Shown here piece after piece: positions 25,483 to 34,527 of a DNA stretch of 64,000 nt (within the stretch, counting starts at the first letter, position 1; each line of letters starts with the position of its first letter). Both the position numbers and the translations under genes were made by a program. A model generated the notes under the pieces. It had not been told where the DNA came from, did no database searches, and worked only from the letters and a program-made list of their open reading frames with translations. The DNA is from Pseudoalteromonas luteoviolacea DSM 6061. Its GTDB lineage: Bacteria > Pseudomonadota > Gammaproteobacteria > Enterobacterales > Alteromonadaceae. The DNA is taken from the NCBI RefSeq assembly GCF_001625655.1, contig NZ_AUYB01000103.1, positions 1 to 64,000 of the forward strand. The letters are read 5' to 3'.

Positions 25483-26192
25483 CCATGTTGTTCCAAAGAT
25501 TGGCCCTGCTCTGTGACAATGAGGTATGAGCTTTGGCTATACCAATCTCCCAGTACTGTACGAATTCGATGGTCGTATTGATGTACGCATGGTCTGTGTG
25601 TATGGCCATGGATCATATGTGTTACGTTAAACTTCTCAAACATGTCCTGAACAGCGTCTGGTGTAACATCTAAAATGCTGGGTGCCTTACCCATTTGAGT
25701 TAGCTTGCTCTTTTCTCGTGCGTTCTTAGCTACGCGGCGTCTGTACCAAAGAGGCATCGCTAACATCAGGCGTGGCCACCACCAGCCTCGGCTCTTTTTG
25801 CGAAACTTTTGGTACTCGAGATCTTGTGTACACATTTCGTCGCCATGTAGGATAACTGTTGGCGTACCGTATAAATCAATCACAGTTTGCTCAGGTAATA
25901 ATGTCATGCCGCATAAATCAGCATACTTTTGGCCAATTAAAAAGTCTCTATTACCATGGATAAAAAATAGTTTGGTGCCGCTAGTACTGATTGATTTTAG
26001 TTTCTGCGCAATTTCTAGTGCCAGAGGGTCGCCTTCATCATCGCCAATCCACACTTCGAAAAAGTCGCCAAGTATATAGAGGGCGTCAACGTCTGAATCG
26101 ATGCAACTATCGAGAAACAAATAAAATGCGTTGGTGATGTCCGGGCGGTGTTCTGTTAGGTGTAAATCTGAAATAAAATAGGTTTTGCGCAT
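25461..26192 (-). CDS. lpxH: UDP-2,3-diacylglucosamine diphosphatase LpxH
   Basis: LpxH hydrolyses UDP-2,3-diacylglucosamine to lipid X and UMP, the fourth step of lipid A synthesis, at the inner-membrane surface. The 243-residue product starts MRKTYFISDLHL; the frame runs 13 codons further upstream, but this ATG at 26192 gives the family start. Calcineurin-type metal motifs are intact: SDLHL (Asp8, His10), LGDFFEVW, HGNRDFL, LHGDEM and IHGHTHRP. It lies 53 bp after ppiB on the same strand, and the pair is divergent from cysS, a common gammaproteobacterial order. Confidence 0.96.
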   Translation of the reverse strand: MRKTYFISDLHLTEHRPDITNAFYLFLDSCIDSDVDALYILGDFFEVWIGDDEGDPLALEIAQKLKSISTSGTKLFFIHGNRDFLIGQKYADLCGMTLLPEQTVIDLYGTPTVILHGDEMCTQDLEYQKFRKKSRGWWWPRLMLAMPLWYRRRVAKNAREKSKLTQMGKAPSILDVTPDAVQDMFEKFNVTHMIHGHTHRPCVHQYDHRIRTVLGDWYSQSSYLIVTEQGQSLEQHGYSEHNK

Positions 26193-26245
26193 GGGGTCTC
26201 TTGTCAAAAATAAGAGCGCCGCAGCGCTCATACTTAATCTCGGGA

Positions 26246-26740
26246 TTAATCTGTAATTACAGCACTCTCGATGATTACGTCTTCTAAAGGCACATCTTGG
26301 TGGAAACCTGAAGAACCCGTTGCAACACCTTTAATTTTGTTTACAACGTCCATGCCTTCAACAACTTCTGCAAATACACAGTAACCCCAACCTTGTGATG
26401 TTTCACTCGAGAAGTTAAGGAAGTCATTGTCATTTACATTGATGAAGAACTGCGCTGTTGCAGAGTGAGGATCCGGTGTACGAGCCATTGCCAATGTGCC
26501 AACTTTGTTAGCTAGGCCATTGTTTGCTTCATTTTGGATCGGTGCTTCAACTTCTTTTTGGCTCATGCCAGATTCAAAGCCACCGCCTTGGATCATAAAG
26601 CCATCAATTACACGGTGGAAAATAGTGCCTGTGTAGAAACCACTTTCAACATACTTTTTGAAGTTTGCGACAGTTGCTGGCGCTTCTTTTTCAAATAGTG
26701 CGATTTTGATTTCGCCGAAGTTTGTTTGTAAAACAACCAT
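26246..26740 (-). CDS. ppiB: Cytoplasmic peptidyl-prolyl cis-trans isomerase B (cyclophilin)
   Basis: A single cyclophilin domain fills the whole 164-residue protein: [35 protein letters not shown] and [16 protein letters not shown]. No signal peptide is present, so it is the cytoplasmic PpiB rather than periplasmic PpiA. It is divergent from cysS across a ~207-bp AT-rich region and upstream of lpxH. Confidence 0.96.
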   Translation of the reverse strand: MVVLQTNFGEIKIALFEKEAPATVANFKKYVESGFYTGTIFHRVIDGFMIQGGGFESGMSQKEVEAPIQNEANNGLANKVGTLAMARTPDPHSATAQFFINVNDNDFLNFSSETSQGWGYCVFAEVVEGMDVVNKIKGVATGSSGFHQDVPLEDVIIESAVITD

Positions 26741-26947
26741 AATGGGTCCTTGAATTACAATAAAAAGATTAAAACGCTATTTTATATTACAACGGCAGAA
26801 CTACAAAGTGTTGAAATTACTTTGACACTTTTAGTGTGTAAATTTTGTTACCTAGACTAGGGAAAATTAGTGTTTTTACAGTAGAGGCGAGCTTGAGCAA
26901 GTGTTATGATGCCCAAGTTTTAAATACAACTTTAGGAAAATAACTAC

Positions 26948-28327
26948 ATGTTGCAGATATACGACACACTGACACGTCAAAAATCACCATTTAAACCTCT
27001 CGTTGAAGGCAAAGTCGGCATGTATGTGTGTGGTATTACAATCTACGATTTCTGCCATGTAGGCCACGCCCGCACATATGTGTCTTTTGACGTGATCAAC
27101 CGTTACTTCCGTCATTTAGGTTACGACGTAACTTACGTCCGTAATATTACAGATGTAGATGATAAGATCATCAAAAGAGCTGCCGAGAACAAAGAAGAAA
27201 TCAATGACTTGACTGTTCGCATGACGAAGGCAATGCATGAAGATTTTGATGCGCTTAATATTCTGCCTGCGGATATCGAACCAACTGTAACGGGCCATAT
27301 GGACGAAATCATTGAAATGATTGAGCGTCTAATTACCAAAGGTCACGCTTATGTTGGTGACAGCGGTGATGTACTATTCGATGTTTCTACATTTAAAGAC
27401 TACGGCCAGCTATCTCAGCAAGATTTGGACATGCTGCAAGCTGGTGCGCGTGTGGAAGTTGCAGAGGGTAAAGACGATCCACTTGATTTTGTACTTTGGA
27501 AAAAAGCCAAAGCTGGTGAACCTTCTTGGACATCGCCGTGGGGCGAGGGCCGTCCTGGTTGGCACATTGAATGTAGCGCAATGAGCTCAAAGCATTTAGG
27601 CGACCTTTTTGATATTCATGGTGGTGGTTCAGATTTACAATTTCCACACCATGAAAACGAAATTGCGCAATCTTGCTGTGCAAATAATGGATGCTATGTA
27701 AATACTTGGATCCATACCGGTATGGTGCAGGTAAACAAAGAAAAAATGTCCAAGTCACTAGGTAATTTCTTTACGGTTCGTGAAGTGTTAAAAGCCTACG
27801 ACCGTGAAACTGTGCGTTACTTCTTGATCAATGGCCACTACCGCAGCCAGTTAAATTATTCTCAAGAAAATTTAGATCAGGCACGTGCTTCTCTAGAGCG
27901 CATTTATACCGCTTTACGTGGTGTCGAGCTGGTAGACGTTGAGCTTGCTGGAAATCCGTACGTTGAGCGCTTCGAAAATGCAATGAATGACGACTTTAAT
28001 ACACCTGAAGCGTTACCCGTTATTTTTGAGCTGGCTAAAGAAGTAAACTTGTTAAAAGAGTCAGACCCTGAAGCTGCTGGTAAACATGCATACATTCTCG
28101 TTAAGCTAGCTGAAGTGCTGGGTATTGCGCAGCAATCACCAGAAAGCTTTTTGCAAGGTGAACAGGATGATGACGAAGTTGCTAAAATTGAAGCACTTAT
28201 CGAGCAGCGTAAAACTGCGCGAGCGAATAAGGATTGGGCAGCCGCTGATGAAGCCCGTGATGCACTGACCGCAATGGGAGTGGTGCTTGAAGACAGTGCT
28301 GGTAAAACTACATGGCGTAAAGCTTAA
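26948..28327 (+). CDS. cysS: Cysteinyl-tRNA synthetase
   Basis: CysRS charges tRNA-Cys. The 459-residue class I synthetase has the HIGH-type motif in CHVGHARTY, the signature [10 protein letters not shown], and the expected zinc-binding residues (Cys in YVCGITIYD, Cys in HIECSAMSS, and HHENE). The C-terminal anticodon-binding helices extend to the end. Its AUG follows TTTAGGAAAATAACT. It is divergent from ppiB-lpxH, and a long hairpin follows the stop codon. Confidence 0.98.
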   Translation: MLQIYDTLTRQKSPFKPLVEGKVGMYVCGITIYDFCHVGHARTYVSFDVINRYFRHLGYDVTYVRNITDVDDKIIKRAAENKEEINDLTVRMTKAMHEDFDALNILPADIEPTVTGHMDEIIEMIERLITKGHAYVGDSGDVLFDVSTFKDYGQLSQQDLDMLQAGARVEVAEGKDDPLDFVLWKKAKAGEPSWTSPWGEGRPGWHIECSAMSSKHLGDLFDIHGGGSDLQFPHHENEIAQSCCANNGCYVNTWIHTGMVQVNKEKMSKSLGNFFTVREVLKAYDRETVRYFLINGHYRSQLNYSQENLDQARASLERIYTALRGVELVDVELAGNPYVERFENAMNDDFNTPEALPVIFELAKEVNLLKESDPEAAGKHAYILVKLAEVLGIAQQSPESFLQGEQDDDEVAKIEALIEQRKTARANKDWAAADEARDALTAMGVVLEDSAGKTTWRKA

Positions 28328-28340
28328 GTTTTTATGGCCA

Positions 28341-28374
28341 AGCAAAAAGAAGCAAAAAGTTGCTTCTTTTTGCT
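28341..28374 (+). terminator. Long hairpin terminator after cysS
   Basis: A perfect 15-bp stem (AGCAAAAAGAAGCAA with TTGCTTCTTTTTGCT) closes an AAAG loop, 13 bp after the stop codon. The T-rich stretch is within the 3' arm rather than after it. Confidence 0.7.
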
Positions 28375-28710
28375 ACACTCACCCCATTGCTTTTCATCTC
28401 TCTTATTTAACCTCTATAAATAGAACACAACGTCAAAAAGCACCCAAATCAAAAAGTATTTAGATACTACTGATGATGATTGTTATCTCCCATCTATTGA
28501 TTCAGATATGATATATTTCAATTTGTATTGATTGACCAGAATACAGGTTAAGCGTATCGACGAGTCGAGTAACTACCTATTTGAGAATAAAATTAACAAT
28601 CAAAATATATGAAAATTAATCAAGTTACCGTAGGGTCTTAGTATCATTATTTGGTTTTTATCTGAACAATGATATTTTGAGAACGTAAATACTTAGTAAA
28701 AGGAATCATT
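28375..28710. other. AT-rich non-coding gap before the exported RidA-like gene
   Basis: No coding region or RNA gene is apparent. The only structures I see are a 7-bp inverted repeat (TATCATT at 28642-28648, AATGATA at 28668-28674), which could be an operator, and a good AAAGGAA ribosome site at the end. No promoter could be assigned with confidence. Confidence 0.5.
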
Positions 28711-29175
28711 ATGAATAAATACGCTGCTGCGGTCTTGTTAGCTTTGAGCGCGGGTTCGTCTAACGCTAATACAAAAGCGACGTCGAATATAGAGTTTCTG
28801 AATTCTTATGCAGTGTTACCCGCTGGACACAACTTACCATTTTCAGAAGCTGTAAAGGTTAATGATAAGGTATATCTCTCAGGCCAAATTGGTATTCAGC
28901 CTGGCACCACTAAGTTGGTAGAAGGGGGGATTGGACCTGAAAGTAAACAAACGATGGAAAACATACGAGCGAGTTTAAATGCACATGGCTTGAGTATGAA
29001 GGATATATTCAAATGCACCATTATGTTAGCTGACATAAAAGAGTGGCCTGAATTTAATAAAGTCTATACCAAATTTTTTAGTCGTCCGTATCCTGCAAGA
29101 AGCGCATTTTCGACGAATGGACTAGCTTTAGGGGCGCGTGTAGAGGTTGAGTGCATTGCAACGGTATCTTCTTGA
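28711..29175 (+). CDS. Exported RidA/YjgF-family protein
   Basis: The 154-residue protein has a Rid-fold domain: VNDKVYLSGQIGIQPGT, QTMENIRASLNAHGLSMKDIFKCTIMLADI and ARSAFSTNGLALGARVEVECIA, including the Arg and Glu positions of the family. Cytosolic RidA removes reactive enamines/imines. Here a signal-peptide-like N-terminus (MNKYAAAVLLALSAGSSNA) precedes the domain, so it is probably periplasmic, where its substrate is unclear. A strong AAAGGAA ribosome site precedes the ATG. It stands alone, followed by a small lipoprotein gene after ~135 bp. Confidence 0.87.
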   Translation: MNKYAAAVLLALSAGSSNANTKATSNIEFLNSYAVLPAGHNLPFSEAVKVNDKVYLSGQIGIQPGTTKLVEGGIGPESKQTMENIRASLNAHGLSMKDIFKCTIMLADIKEWPEFNKVYTKFFSRPYPARSAFSTNGLALGARVEVECIATVSS

Positions 29176-29310
29176 TTAACCCTACAAGGCACATTTATGA
29201 TTTAAGGATTTTCTATTGTTCAAAAATTTATGCTTAATATTATGGTTTTATTGATTTTTATTGCTGTGATATTTTTGTGTTTTTAACCGTTGTATTGGAA
29301 TTATTGTAGT

Positions 29311-29592
29311 ATGAAATTAGTTTTGGCTAGCATGTGTGCGGTATTTATATTAACTGGATGTAAGGTGAATGAAGGCGCGCCATACGATAGTGAGGCTGAG
29401 CCTCAAGATAGAACTGAGTACGTCGGCGTTGAAGGAGCCGTTCAGGCGCAGAAAGATAAAGTCTATCTGATGGACAAAGAACTAAGCGACAAATGTAAAA
29501 ATGCTAAAGTAGACCATGCGGTTGCGCTTACCAATAACGACCAACAAGAACTTAAACGTCAAGAGCAAATCATTAAGTCGACCTGCAAGTAG
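29311..29592 (+). CDS. Small putative lipoprotein
   Basis: I chose the ATG at 29311 (93 residues) because it begins MKLVLASMCAVFILTGC, a classic lipoprotein signal with Cys17; the frame extends upstream only through rare starts. The mature part is hydrophilic and charged, with a second Cys (DKCKNAKVD) and a third at the C-terminus (STCK), which may form a disulfide. I do not recognise a family. It lies between the exported RidA-like gene and an unknown coiled-coil gene. Confidence 0.7.
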   Translation: MKLVLASMCAVFILTGCKVNEGAPYDSEAEPQDRTEYVGVEGAVQAQKDKVYLMDKELSDKCKNAKVDHAVALTNNDQQELKRQEQIIKSTCK

Positions 29593-29741
29593 CTAACTTA
29601 TTCCCCAATCGGTGCAAGGCTAATTGGGGAATATAAGATTTAAACCTTGGTGTTTTTTTGAGTGATTAAGGCATGCAGTTTGCTTAACTTTAAAGGACAG
29701 TATTAAATGGCAAAAGCGTGCCCATTTTAAAGGAAAGTAAA

Positions 29742-30155
29742 ATGCTATTACACAAAACCAATGCGACCTCTCACACCAGCCACCATAGTGAAACATCCAA
29801 ATCATCCAACTCCGAAAGTGGCGAAAAATTTTCAAACGAATTAATAAAGCAGAGCGCAAAATCAGATTTGTCTAGGTCATTACAGAACAAGGATTTATCG
29901 AGCACTAGGTTGCACAACGACTTTTTGTCGAGAGCAAAACAAACCGTTATGTTTAATCGCTTGGGAGTGAATGAAGAGAAAATCAAAGAAATTGAAGCAA
30001 AAATGCAAGAGTTAATTGAAAAGTTAGAAAGTGGAAAAATAGATAAAGAAAACTTTGATGAACAAATGGAGATGCTTGAATCAATGATGGCGAAGGAACT
30101 AAAAGCTATGGAAGACACTAACAAAAAAGCAAAAAACTGGAGCACCTTGTATTAA
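29742..30155 (+). CDS. Unknown hydrophilic coiled-coil protein
   Basis: I chose the ATG at 29742 because AAAGGAAAG lies just upstream; the frame also opens at a GTG at 29718. The 137-residue product has a Ser/His/Thr-rich disordered N-terminus (~45 residues) and a strongly charged helical C-terminal half (EEKIKEIEAKMQELIEKLES...) with heptad-like spacing. No signal peptide, membrane helix or enzyme motif is seen, and I do not recognise a family. Its stop lies within a hairpin, and folD converges on it. Confidence 0.6.
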   Translation: MLLHKTNATSHTSHHSETSKSSNSESGEKFSNELIKQSAKSDLSRSLQNKDLSSTRLHNDFLSRAKQTVMFNRLGVNEEKIKEIEAKMQELIEKLESGKIDKENFDEQMEMLESMMAKELKAMEDTNKKAKNWSTLY

Positions 30156-30163
30156 AGTGCTCC
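30139..30163. terminator. Hairpin between the coiled-coil gene and folD
   Basis: GGAGCAC (30139-30145) pairs with GTGCTCC (30157-30163) around an 11-nt loop that includes the stop codon of the upstream gene. There is no T-run; it may act as a shared end structure for convergent genes. Confidence 0.4.
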
Positions 30164-30172
30164 ACTCGCTAG

Positions 30173-31027
30173 CTAGCTATTGCTGTTTTCACATGCTTCT
30201 AGCGTATTTTCTATTAAGCTTGCAACCGTCATTGGACCGACGCCACCCGGTACAGGCGTAATAAAGCTGGCATTTTGCTCTGCTTTATCGTATTGCACAT
30301 CACCGACAAGTTTACCTGACTCTAGTCGGTTTATACCCACATCGATAACAATTGCGCCTTCTTTAACCCAATCACCAGGAATAAACTCAGGCTTACCTAC
30401 TGCAACTACCAACAAATCTGCTCGGCGAACATGCGCCTCTAAGTCCTGAGTAAACTTGTGACACACTGTCGTTGTACAGCCCGCGAGTAGTAACTCTAAA
30501 GACATTGGGCGACCAACGATATTTGATGCACCGACAACAACCGCATGCATACCTTTATAACGAACGCCGGTTGAGTCTAAAAGCGTAATAATGCCTTTAG
30601 GTGTACAAGGTCTTAACGCAGGCATTCTTTGTGCAAGTCGCCCTACATTATACGGATGGAATCCATCTACATCTTTACTTGGATGAATGCGCTCGAGAAT
30701 TTTCTCAGCATCTAAGCCTTCTGGTAAAGGAAGTTGAACGAGGATACCGTCTACTTCTGGGTCGACATTAAGGTTGTCAACCAGTTCGAGTAACTGCTCT
30801 TCACTCGTATCATTGGGTAAATCGTATGACTTAGAAACAAAGCCTACTTCTTCACAAGCTTTACGTTTCGAGCCGACATAAACTTGACTGGCAGGATCTT
30901 GCCCGACAAGTACCACAGCCAATCCTGGGGCCCTTAGTCCTTCAGCTACTCGCTGCTCAACACGTTTTGCGACTGTACTGCGAACCTGTTTCGCAATTGC
31001 TTTGCCATCTATGATGTTTGCCGTCAT
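30173..31027 (-). CDS. folD: Methylenetetrahydrofolate dehydrogenase/cyclohydrolase FolD
   Basis: FolD is a bifunctional NADP-dependent enzyme that interconverts 5,10-methylene-, methenyl- and 10-formyl-tetrahydrofolate. The 284-residue protein has the usual length and the family motifs [13 protein letters not shown] (catalytic Lys), [25 protein letters not shown] (nucleotide binding) and [13 protein letters not shown]. It is a single-gene unit on the minus strand, divergent from the tRNA cluster, which is a common gammaproteobacterial neighbourhood (folD next to tRNA-Arg). Confidence 0.97.
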   Translation of the reverse strand: MTANIIDGKAIAKQVRSTVAKRVEQRVAEGLRAPGLAVVLVGQDPASQVYVGSKRKACEEVGFVSKSYDLPNDTSEEQLLELVDNLNVDPEVDGILVQLPLPEGLDAEKILERIHPSKDVDGFHPYNVGRLAQRMPALRPCTPKGIITLLDSTGVRYKGMHAVVVGASNIVGRPMSLELLLAGCTTTVCHKFTQDLEAHVRRADLLVVAVGKPEFIPGDWVKEGAIVIDVGINRLESGKLVGDVQYDKAEQNASFITPVPGGVGPMTVASLIENTLEACENSNS

Positions 31028-31326
31028 GGGTGACCTTTATATATAAGGGTTAGTTACTTGAACGATTATAGAGTTAAAATGGGGTCACTCTATTTAAACA
31101 TGGCAGTTTGCAATCACATACAATACCGAAAGGTTTTTATGGTGACTACAACTGTTCTGACTATATTTTCGCAAAATTGAAGTGATTAGCCAAGCTGGAT
31201 CCCGCGATAAACCCAACCCAATGTACAGATAGCTAGAATAAGTTGAGTAAATTTTGATTGTTTGAGCTGATTTTTAACCCTTTTGTGGTAAAAATAGGCA
31301 GTTGAAAGATTTTTTAAAAAAAATGT
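31028..31326. other. Intergenic region between folD and the tRNA promoter
   Basis: This AT-rich stretch should contain the folD promoter on the minus strand and upstream A/T-rich (UP-element-like) sequence for the tRNA promoter, especially the A/T run at ~31305-31325. I see no gene or strong repeat in it. Confidence 0.5.
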
Positions 31327-31363
31327 TTGACCTCAACAACTCAAATCTCTAATATGCACCCCG
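31327..31363 (+). promoter_or_regulatory. Stringent-type sigma-70 promoter of the tRNA cluster
   Basis: TTGACC (31327-31332) and TAATAT (31350-31355) are separated by exactly 17 bp. The discriminator GCACCCCG is GC-rich, as in rRNA/tRNA promoters repressed by ppGpp and DksA, and an A/T-rich stretch lies just upstream. Transcription should start near 31362, ~50 bp before the first tRNA. Confidence 0.85.
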
Positions 31364-31412
31364 TTGCCAACGAGGGGTGTTAAACAAAAACATTCTAAGT
31401 AAGTAACAAAAT

Positions 31413-31489
31413 CGGCGATTAGCGCAGCTTGGTAGCGCACTTGGTTTGGGTCCAAGGGGTCGCAGGTTCAAATCCTGCATCGCCGACCA
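31413..31489 (+). tRNA. tRNA-Pro(TGG), copy 1
   Basis: The 77-nt cloverleaf has acceptor stem CGGCGAT/ATCGCCG, anticodon loop TTTGGGT with anticodon TGG, T-loop GGTTCAAATCC and an encoded CCA. It is identical in sequence to the two later tRNA-Pro genes in the cluster and is the first gene after the promoter. Confidence 0.98.
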
Positions 31490-31538
31490 CTTCTTCCTTG
31501 AAGATGTGGGTGGATAGCACACAAGTGTTGTTTGTGTT

Positions 31539-31615
<77 letters not shown>

Positions 31616-31639
31616 TTTAAATTATGTCCACATGTAGTG

Positions 31640-31715
31640 GCGGCTGTAGCTCAGTTGGTAGAGCCCTGGATTGTGATTCCGGTTGTCGTGGGTTCGAGCC
31701 CCATCAGTCGCCCCA
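31640..31715 (+). tRNA. tRNA-His(GTG)
   Basis: The gene has anticodon loop TTGTGAT with anticodon GTG and T-loop GGTTCGAGCCC, plus an encoded CCA. The extra 5' G(-1) needed by HisRS is encoded at 31639, opposite discriminator C73. Confidence 0.98.
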
Positions 31716-31735
31716 TCTACACTCAAAAAATGTTT

Positions 31736-31812
31736 CGGCGATTAGCGCAGCTTGGTAGCGCACTTGGTTTGGGTCCAAGGGGTCGCAGGTTCAAATCCTG
31801 CATCGCCGACCA
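31736..31812 (+). tRNA. tRNA-Pro(TGG), copy 2
   Basis: This gene is identical over all 77 nt to the tRNA-Pro at 31413-31489, with anticodon TGG and an encoded CCA. It is separated from tRNA-His by a 20-nt spacer. Confidence 0.98.
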
Positions 31813-31834
31813 CTTTCAAAAAAATATATATTAT

Positions 31835-31911
31835 CGGCGATTAGCGCAGCTTGGTAGCGCACTTGGTTTGGGTCCAAGGGGTCGCAGGTTCAAATCCTGC
31901 ATCGCCGACCA
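31835..31911 (+). tRNA. tRNA-Pro(TGG), copy 3
   Basis: This is a third identical 77-nt tRNA-Pro(TGG) gene, 22 nt after copy 2. It ends the cluster; no clear terminator follows before the tig promoter. Confidence 0.98.
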
Positions 31912-31992
31912 TCTCTTCACTCCATTTAATCTCTATTTTCTCCTTAAATTCATTATTGTTATCTTATATCTTATTTATTTCAGCTGATTGCT

Positions 31993-32019
31993 CGACTCTA
32001 CAGTTTTATAGGTTATAAT
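31993..32019 (+). promoter_or_regulatory. Candidate sigma-70 promoter of tig
   Basis: A perfect -10 TATAAT (32014-32019) is preceded by a weak -35 TCGACT with a 16-bp spacer. Transcription from ~32026 would give a ~158-nt leader to the tig ATG. Confidence 0.55.
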
Positions 32020-32042
32020 GCCGCGTCTAATGTTTAACATAG

Positions 32043-32116
32043 TGCCCTGATGGGGCAGGCAGCAAGTCTGGCATGTAATTGGTCGGTATTAAGCGCTTTT
32101 CGCTTGAGTTCCAATT
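32043..32116 (+). promoter_or_regulatory. Structured 5' leader upstream of tig
   Basis: Two nested or adjacent hairpins can form: TGCCC/GGGCA (32043-32057), and AATTGG (32077-32082)/CCAATT (32111-32116) enclosing AAGCG-CTTTT-CGCTT (32091-32105). I do not recognise a known riboswitch or leader class. It lies ~70 nt before the tig start codon. Confidence 0.5.
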
Positions 32117-32184
32117 GCACTTCAGTGTCGACTTGTTTGTGAAGGAAGGCGCGTTGTCGCCAAAAATGAAAATTGAGGTATATC

Positions 32185-33492
32185 ATGCAAGTTTCTGTTG
32201 AGACGACTCAAGGCCTTGAGCGCCGTCTGACTATCACCGTTCCTGCAGAGAACGTTGAGACTGAAGTAAAAAAACGCTTACAACAACTGTCTAAAACCCA
32301 GCGTATTGACGGTTTCCGTCCTGGTAAAGTTCCTGTTTCAGTAATTAATAAGCGCTACGGTGCAGCTGTTCGTCAAGAAGTTGCTGGCGACCTAATGCAA
32401 CGTAACTACATCGAAGCAATCGTTTCTGAGAAGATCAACCCAGCTGGTGCTCCAAACTTTGCTCCTAAGACTTTAGAAGCAGGTAAAGATCTTGAGTTTG
32501 AAGCAACTTTTGAAGTTTACCCTGAAGTTGAAATCAAAGACTTAGATAAAGTTGCTGTTGAAAAGCCAGTTGTAGAAGTAACAGCTGACGATTTAGCAAA
32601 CATGCTAGAAACGCTTCGTAAGCAACACGCTACTTGGACTGAAGTTGACGCGGCTGCTGGTGAGCAAGATCGTGTAACAGTAGACTTCTTAGGTACTGTT
32701 GAAGGTGAAGAGTTTGAAGGCGGCAAAGCTGAAGACTTCCCTCTAGAGCTTGGTCAAGGTCGTATGATCCCAGGTTTTGAAGACGGTATCGTTGGTAAAA
32801 AAGCCGGTGAAGAAGTTGTTGCTGACGTGACTTTCCCTGAAGAGTACCACGCAGAGAACCTAAAAGGTAAGCCAGCTCAATTCACAATCACTGTGAAGAA
32901 AGTTGAAGTTCAAGAGCTTCCTGAGCTTAATGACGAGTTTGCAACTAAATTCGGCGTAGCTGATGGCGGTGTGGACGCTCTTAAAGAAGAAGTTAAGAAG
33001 AATATGACACGTGAGCTTGACCAAGCTGTTAAAGCAAAGGTTAAAGAGCAAGCGATTAAAGGTCTACTTGACACAAACGAAGTTGAAGTGCCTAAAGCGC
33101 TTATCGATCAAGAAATCGACGCACTTCGTCAACAAGCTGCACAACGTTTTGGTGGCGACGCTAAAAACATGCCTGAGCTTCCAGCAGAGCTATTCCATGA
33201 GCAAGCTGTAACTCGCGTTAAGACTGGCCTTCTTCTTGGTGAAGTGATCAAAGCGAACGACATCAAAGTTGATGACGCAAAAGTTGAATCACTAATCGAA
33301 AATGTAGCATCAGCTTATGAAGATCCGTCTGAAGTAGTTAACTACTACAAAGAAAATGATCAACTAATGCAGCAAATGCGTAATGTAGCTATGGAAGAGC
33401 AAGCGGTTGAAGCTGTACTTTCAAGCGCTACGGTTACTGATGTTGAAAAGTCTTTTGACGACATCATGAACCCACAACAAGCTGCAGAGTAA
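32185..33492 (+). CDS. tig: Trigger factor (ribosome-associated chaperone)
   Basis: Trigger factor binds ribosomal protein L23 and shields nascent chains. The frame opens at a TTG at 32173, but the ATG at 32185 with GAGG 6 nt upstream gives [15 protein letters not shown], the family start (435 residues). The ribosome-binding signature FRPGKVP is present near residues 44-50. A FKBP-type PPIase domain (~160-245) contains [17 protein letters not shown], and the C-terminal chaperone arms follow. Many codons are highly optimised, consistent with strong expression. It heads the tig-clpP-clpX-lon-hupB-ppiD block. Confidence 0.97.
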   Translation: MQVSVETTQGLERRLTITVPAENVETEVKKRLQQLSKTQRIDGFRPGKVPVSVINKRYGAAVRQEVAGDLMQRNYIEAIVSEKINPAGAPNFAPKTLEAGKDLEFEATFEVYPEVEIKDLDKVAVEKPVVEVTADDLANMLETLRKQHATWTEVDAAAGEQDRVTVDFLGTVEGEEFEGGKAEDFPLELGQGRMIPGFEDGIVGKKAGEEVVADVTFPEEYHAENLKGKPAQFTITVKKVEVQELPELNDEFATKFGVADGGVDALKEEVKKNMTRELDQAVKAKVKEQAIKGLLDTNEVEVPKALIDQEIDALRQQAAQRFGGDAKNMPELPAELFHEQAVTRVKTGLLLGEVIKANDIKVDDAKVESLIENVASAYEDPSEVVNYYKENDQLMQQMRNVAMEEQAVEAVLSSATVTDVEKSFDDIMNPQQAAE

Positions 33493-33549
33493 GTTTCTTC
33501 CCTCGTCTTTGAGGAAAGCATTGACTTACTGTTAAGCTAACGCTTAAAT

Positions 33550-33592
33550 GGCTCGTAATGCTCTGTTAATTGCAGTGCTGCGAGCCTTTTTC
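33550..33592 (+). terminator. Terminator after tig
   Basis: GGCTCG (33550-33555) pairs with CGAGCC (33581-33586) around a 25-nt loop and is followed by TTTTTCG. The loop is long, so efficiency is uncertain. Confidence 0.5.
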
Positions 33593-33683
33593 GTTATTAT
33601 AACGAAGTAAAAGTAAGGCGAGTTCAATAATTAGCGCTTGAACTGCGCAGCAAACCTGCCTCGCATACAAAGGAACCAATAAT

Positions 33684-34292
33684 ATGAATGACGGTATGAT
33701 AGATCCTCTAAACGCTTTAGTACCTATGGTTGTTGAGCAGACAGCTAAAGGTGAGCGCTCTTATGACATTTACTCTCGTTTGCTTAAAGAGAGAATTATA
33801 TTTTTAACTGGTCAAGTTGAAGACCACATGGCTAATCTGATTGTGGCGCAGATGCTATTTCTTGAGTCAGAGAGCCCTGACAAAGATATTTATTTATACA
33901 TCAATTCACCAGGTGGCTCAGTAACTGCTGGTATGTCTATCTATGACACAATGAATTTCATCAAGCCTGATGTGAGCACTGTGTGTGTCGGACAAGCTGC
34001 AAGTATGGGGGCATTTTTGTTATCTGGTGGTGCTAAGGGTAAACGTTACTGCTTACCAAATTCTCGCGTCATGATCCACCAGCCTTTAGGCGGATTCCAA
34101 GGTCAAGCTTCTGATTTTGAGATCCACGCAAAAGAAATTCTAACAATTAAAGAAAAATTGAATAGGTTGATGGCGGATCACACAGGTCAGCCGTATGACG
34201 TAATTGCCAATGATACTGACCGAGATAACTTCATGAATGCTCAAGAAGCAGTTGATTACGGTTTAGTGGATGCGGTTCATACAAGCCGATAA
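33684..34292 (+). CDS. clpP: ATP-dependent Clp protease proteolytic subunit
   Basis: ClpP forms the tetradecameric serine-protease chamber that works with ClpX or ClpA. The 202-residue protein has the catalytic triad Ser107 (GQAASMGAF), His132 (VMIHQPLGG) and Asp181. The [12 protein letters not shown] loop is intact, and a short N-terminal propeptide is likely. An AAAGGAACC ribosome site precedes the ATG. A terminator lies between it and clpX, so clpX probably also has its own promoter. Confidence 0.98.
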   Translation: MNDGMIDPLNALVPMVVEQTAKGERSYDIYSRLLKERIIFLTGQVEDHMANLIVAQMLFLESESPDKDIYLYINSPGGSVTAGMSIYDTMNFIKPDVSTVCVGQAASMGAFLLSGGAKGKRYCLPNSRVMIHQPLGGFQGQASDFEIHAKEILTIKEKLNRLMADHTGQPYDVIANDTDRDNFMNAQEAVDYGLVDAVHTSR

Positions 34293-34338
34293 AAATTGAC
34301 GTTTATTTTTTAGGTGACAATATACACCTTGAAATAAT

Positions 34339-34377
34339 AAAACTTGGATCTATATCTTAGGAAGGTCCAAGTTTTTT
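34339..34377 (+). terminator. Terminator between clpP and clpX
   Basis: AAAACTTGGA (34339-34348) pairs with TCCAAGTTTT (34366-34375), a perfect 10-bp stem with a 17-nt loop, followed by further T. Confidence 0.72.
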
Positions 34378-34527
34378 AAAGTTTAACGCCAAAATGACGA
34401 CATTTGTACGAGTAGTTTTCATTTTGAGCCAGCTTAGCTATGCCAACTGAAATTTTATTTGGTATAGTTAAAGCATGTATTGTGTTACCACTGTGATGGT
34501 AACTCACCAAATTTAAGAGGTAGTTGA

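Noticed and set aside
32026..32184. 4.5S RNA or a known riboswitch in the tig leader
   Set aside because: No signal-recognition RNA loop (GGAA tetraloop with conserved asymmetric bulge) or known riboswitch core could be recognised.
33601..33680. Sigma-32 promoter of clpP
   Set aside because: GCTTGAAC is present near 33635, but the -10 (CTCGCATA) is too far from CCCCATNT to call.
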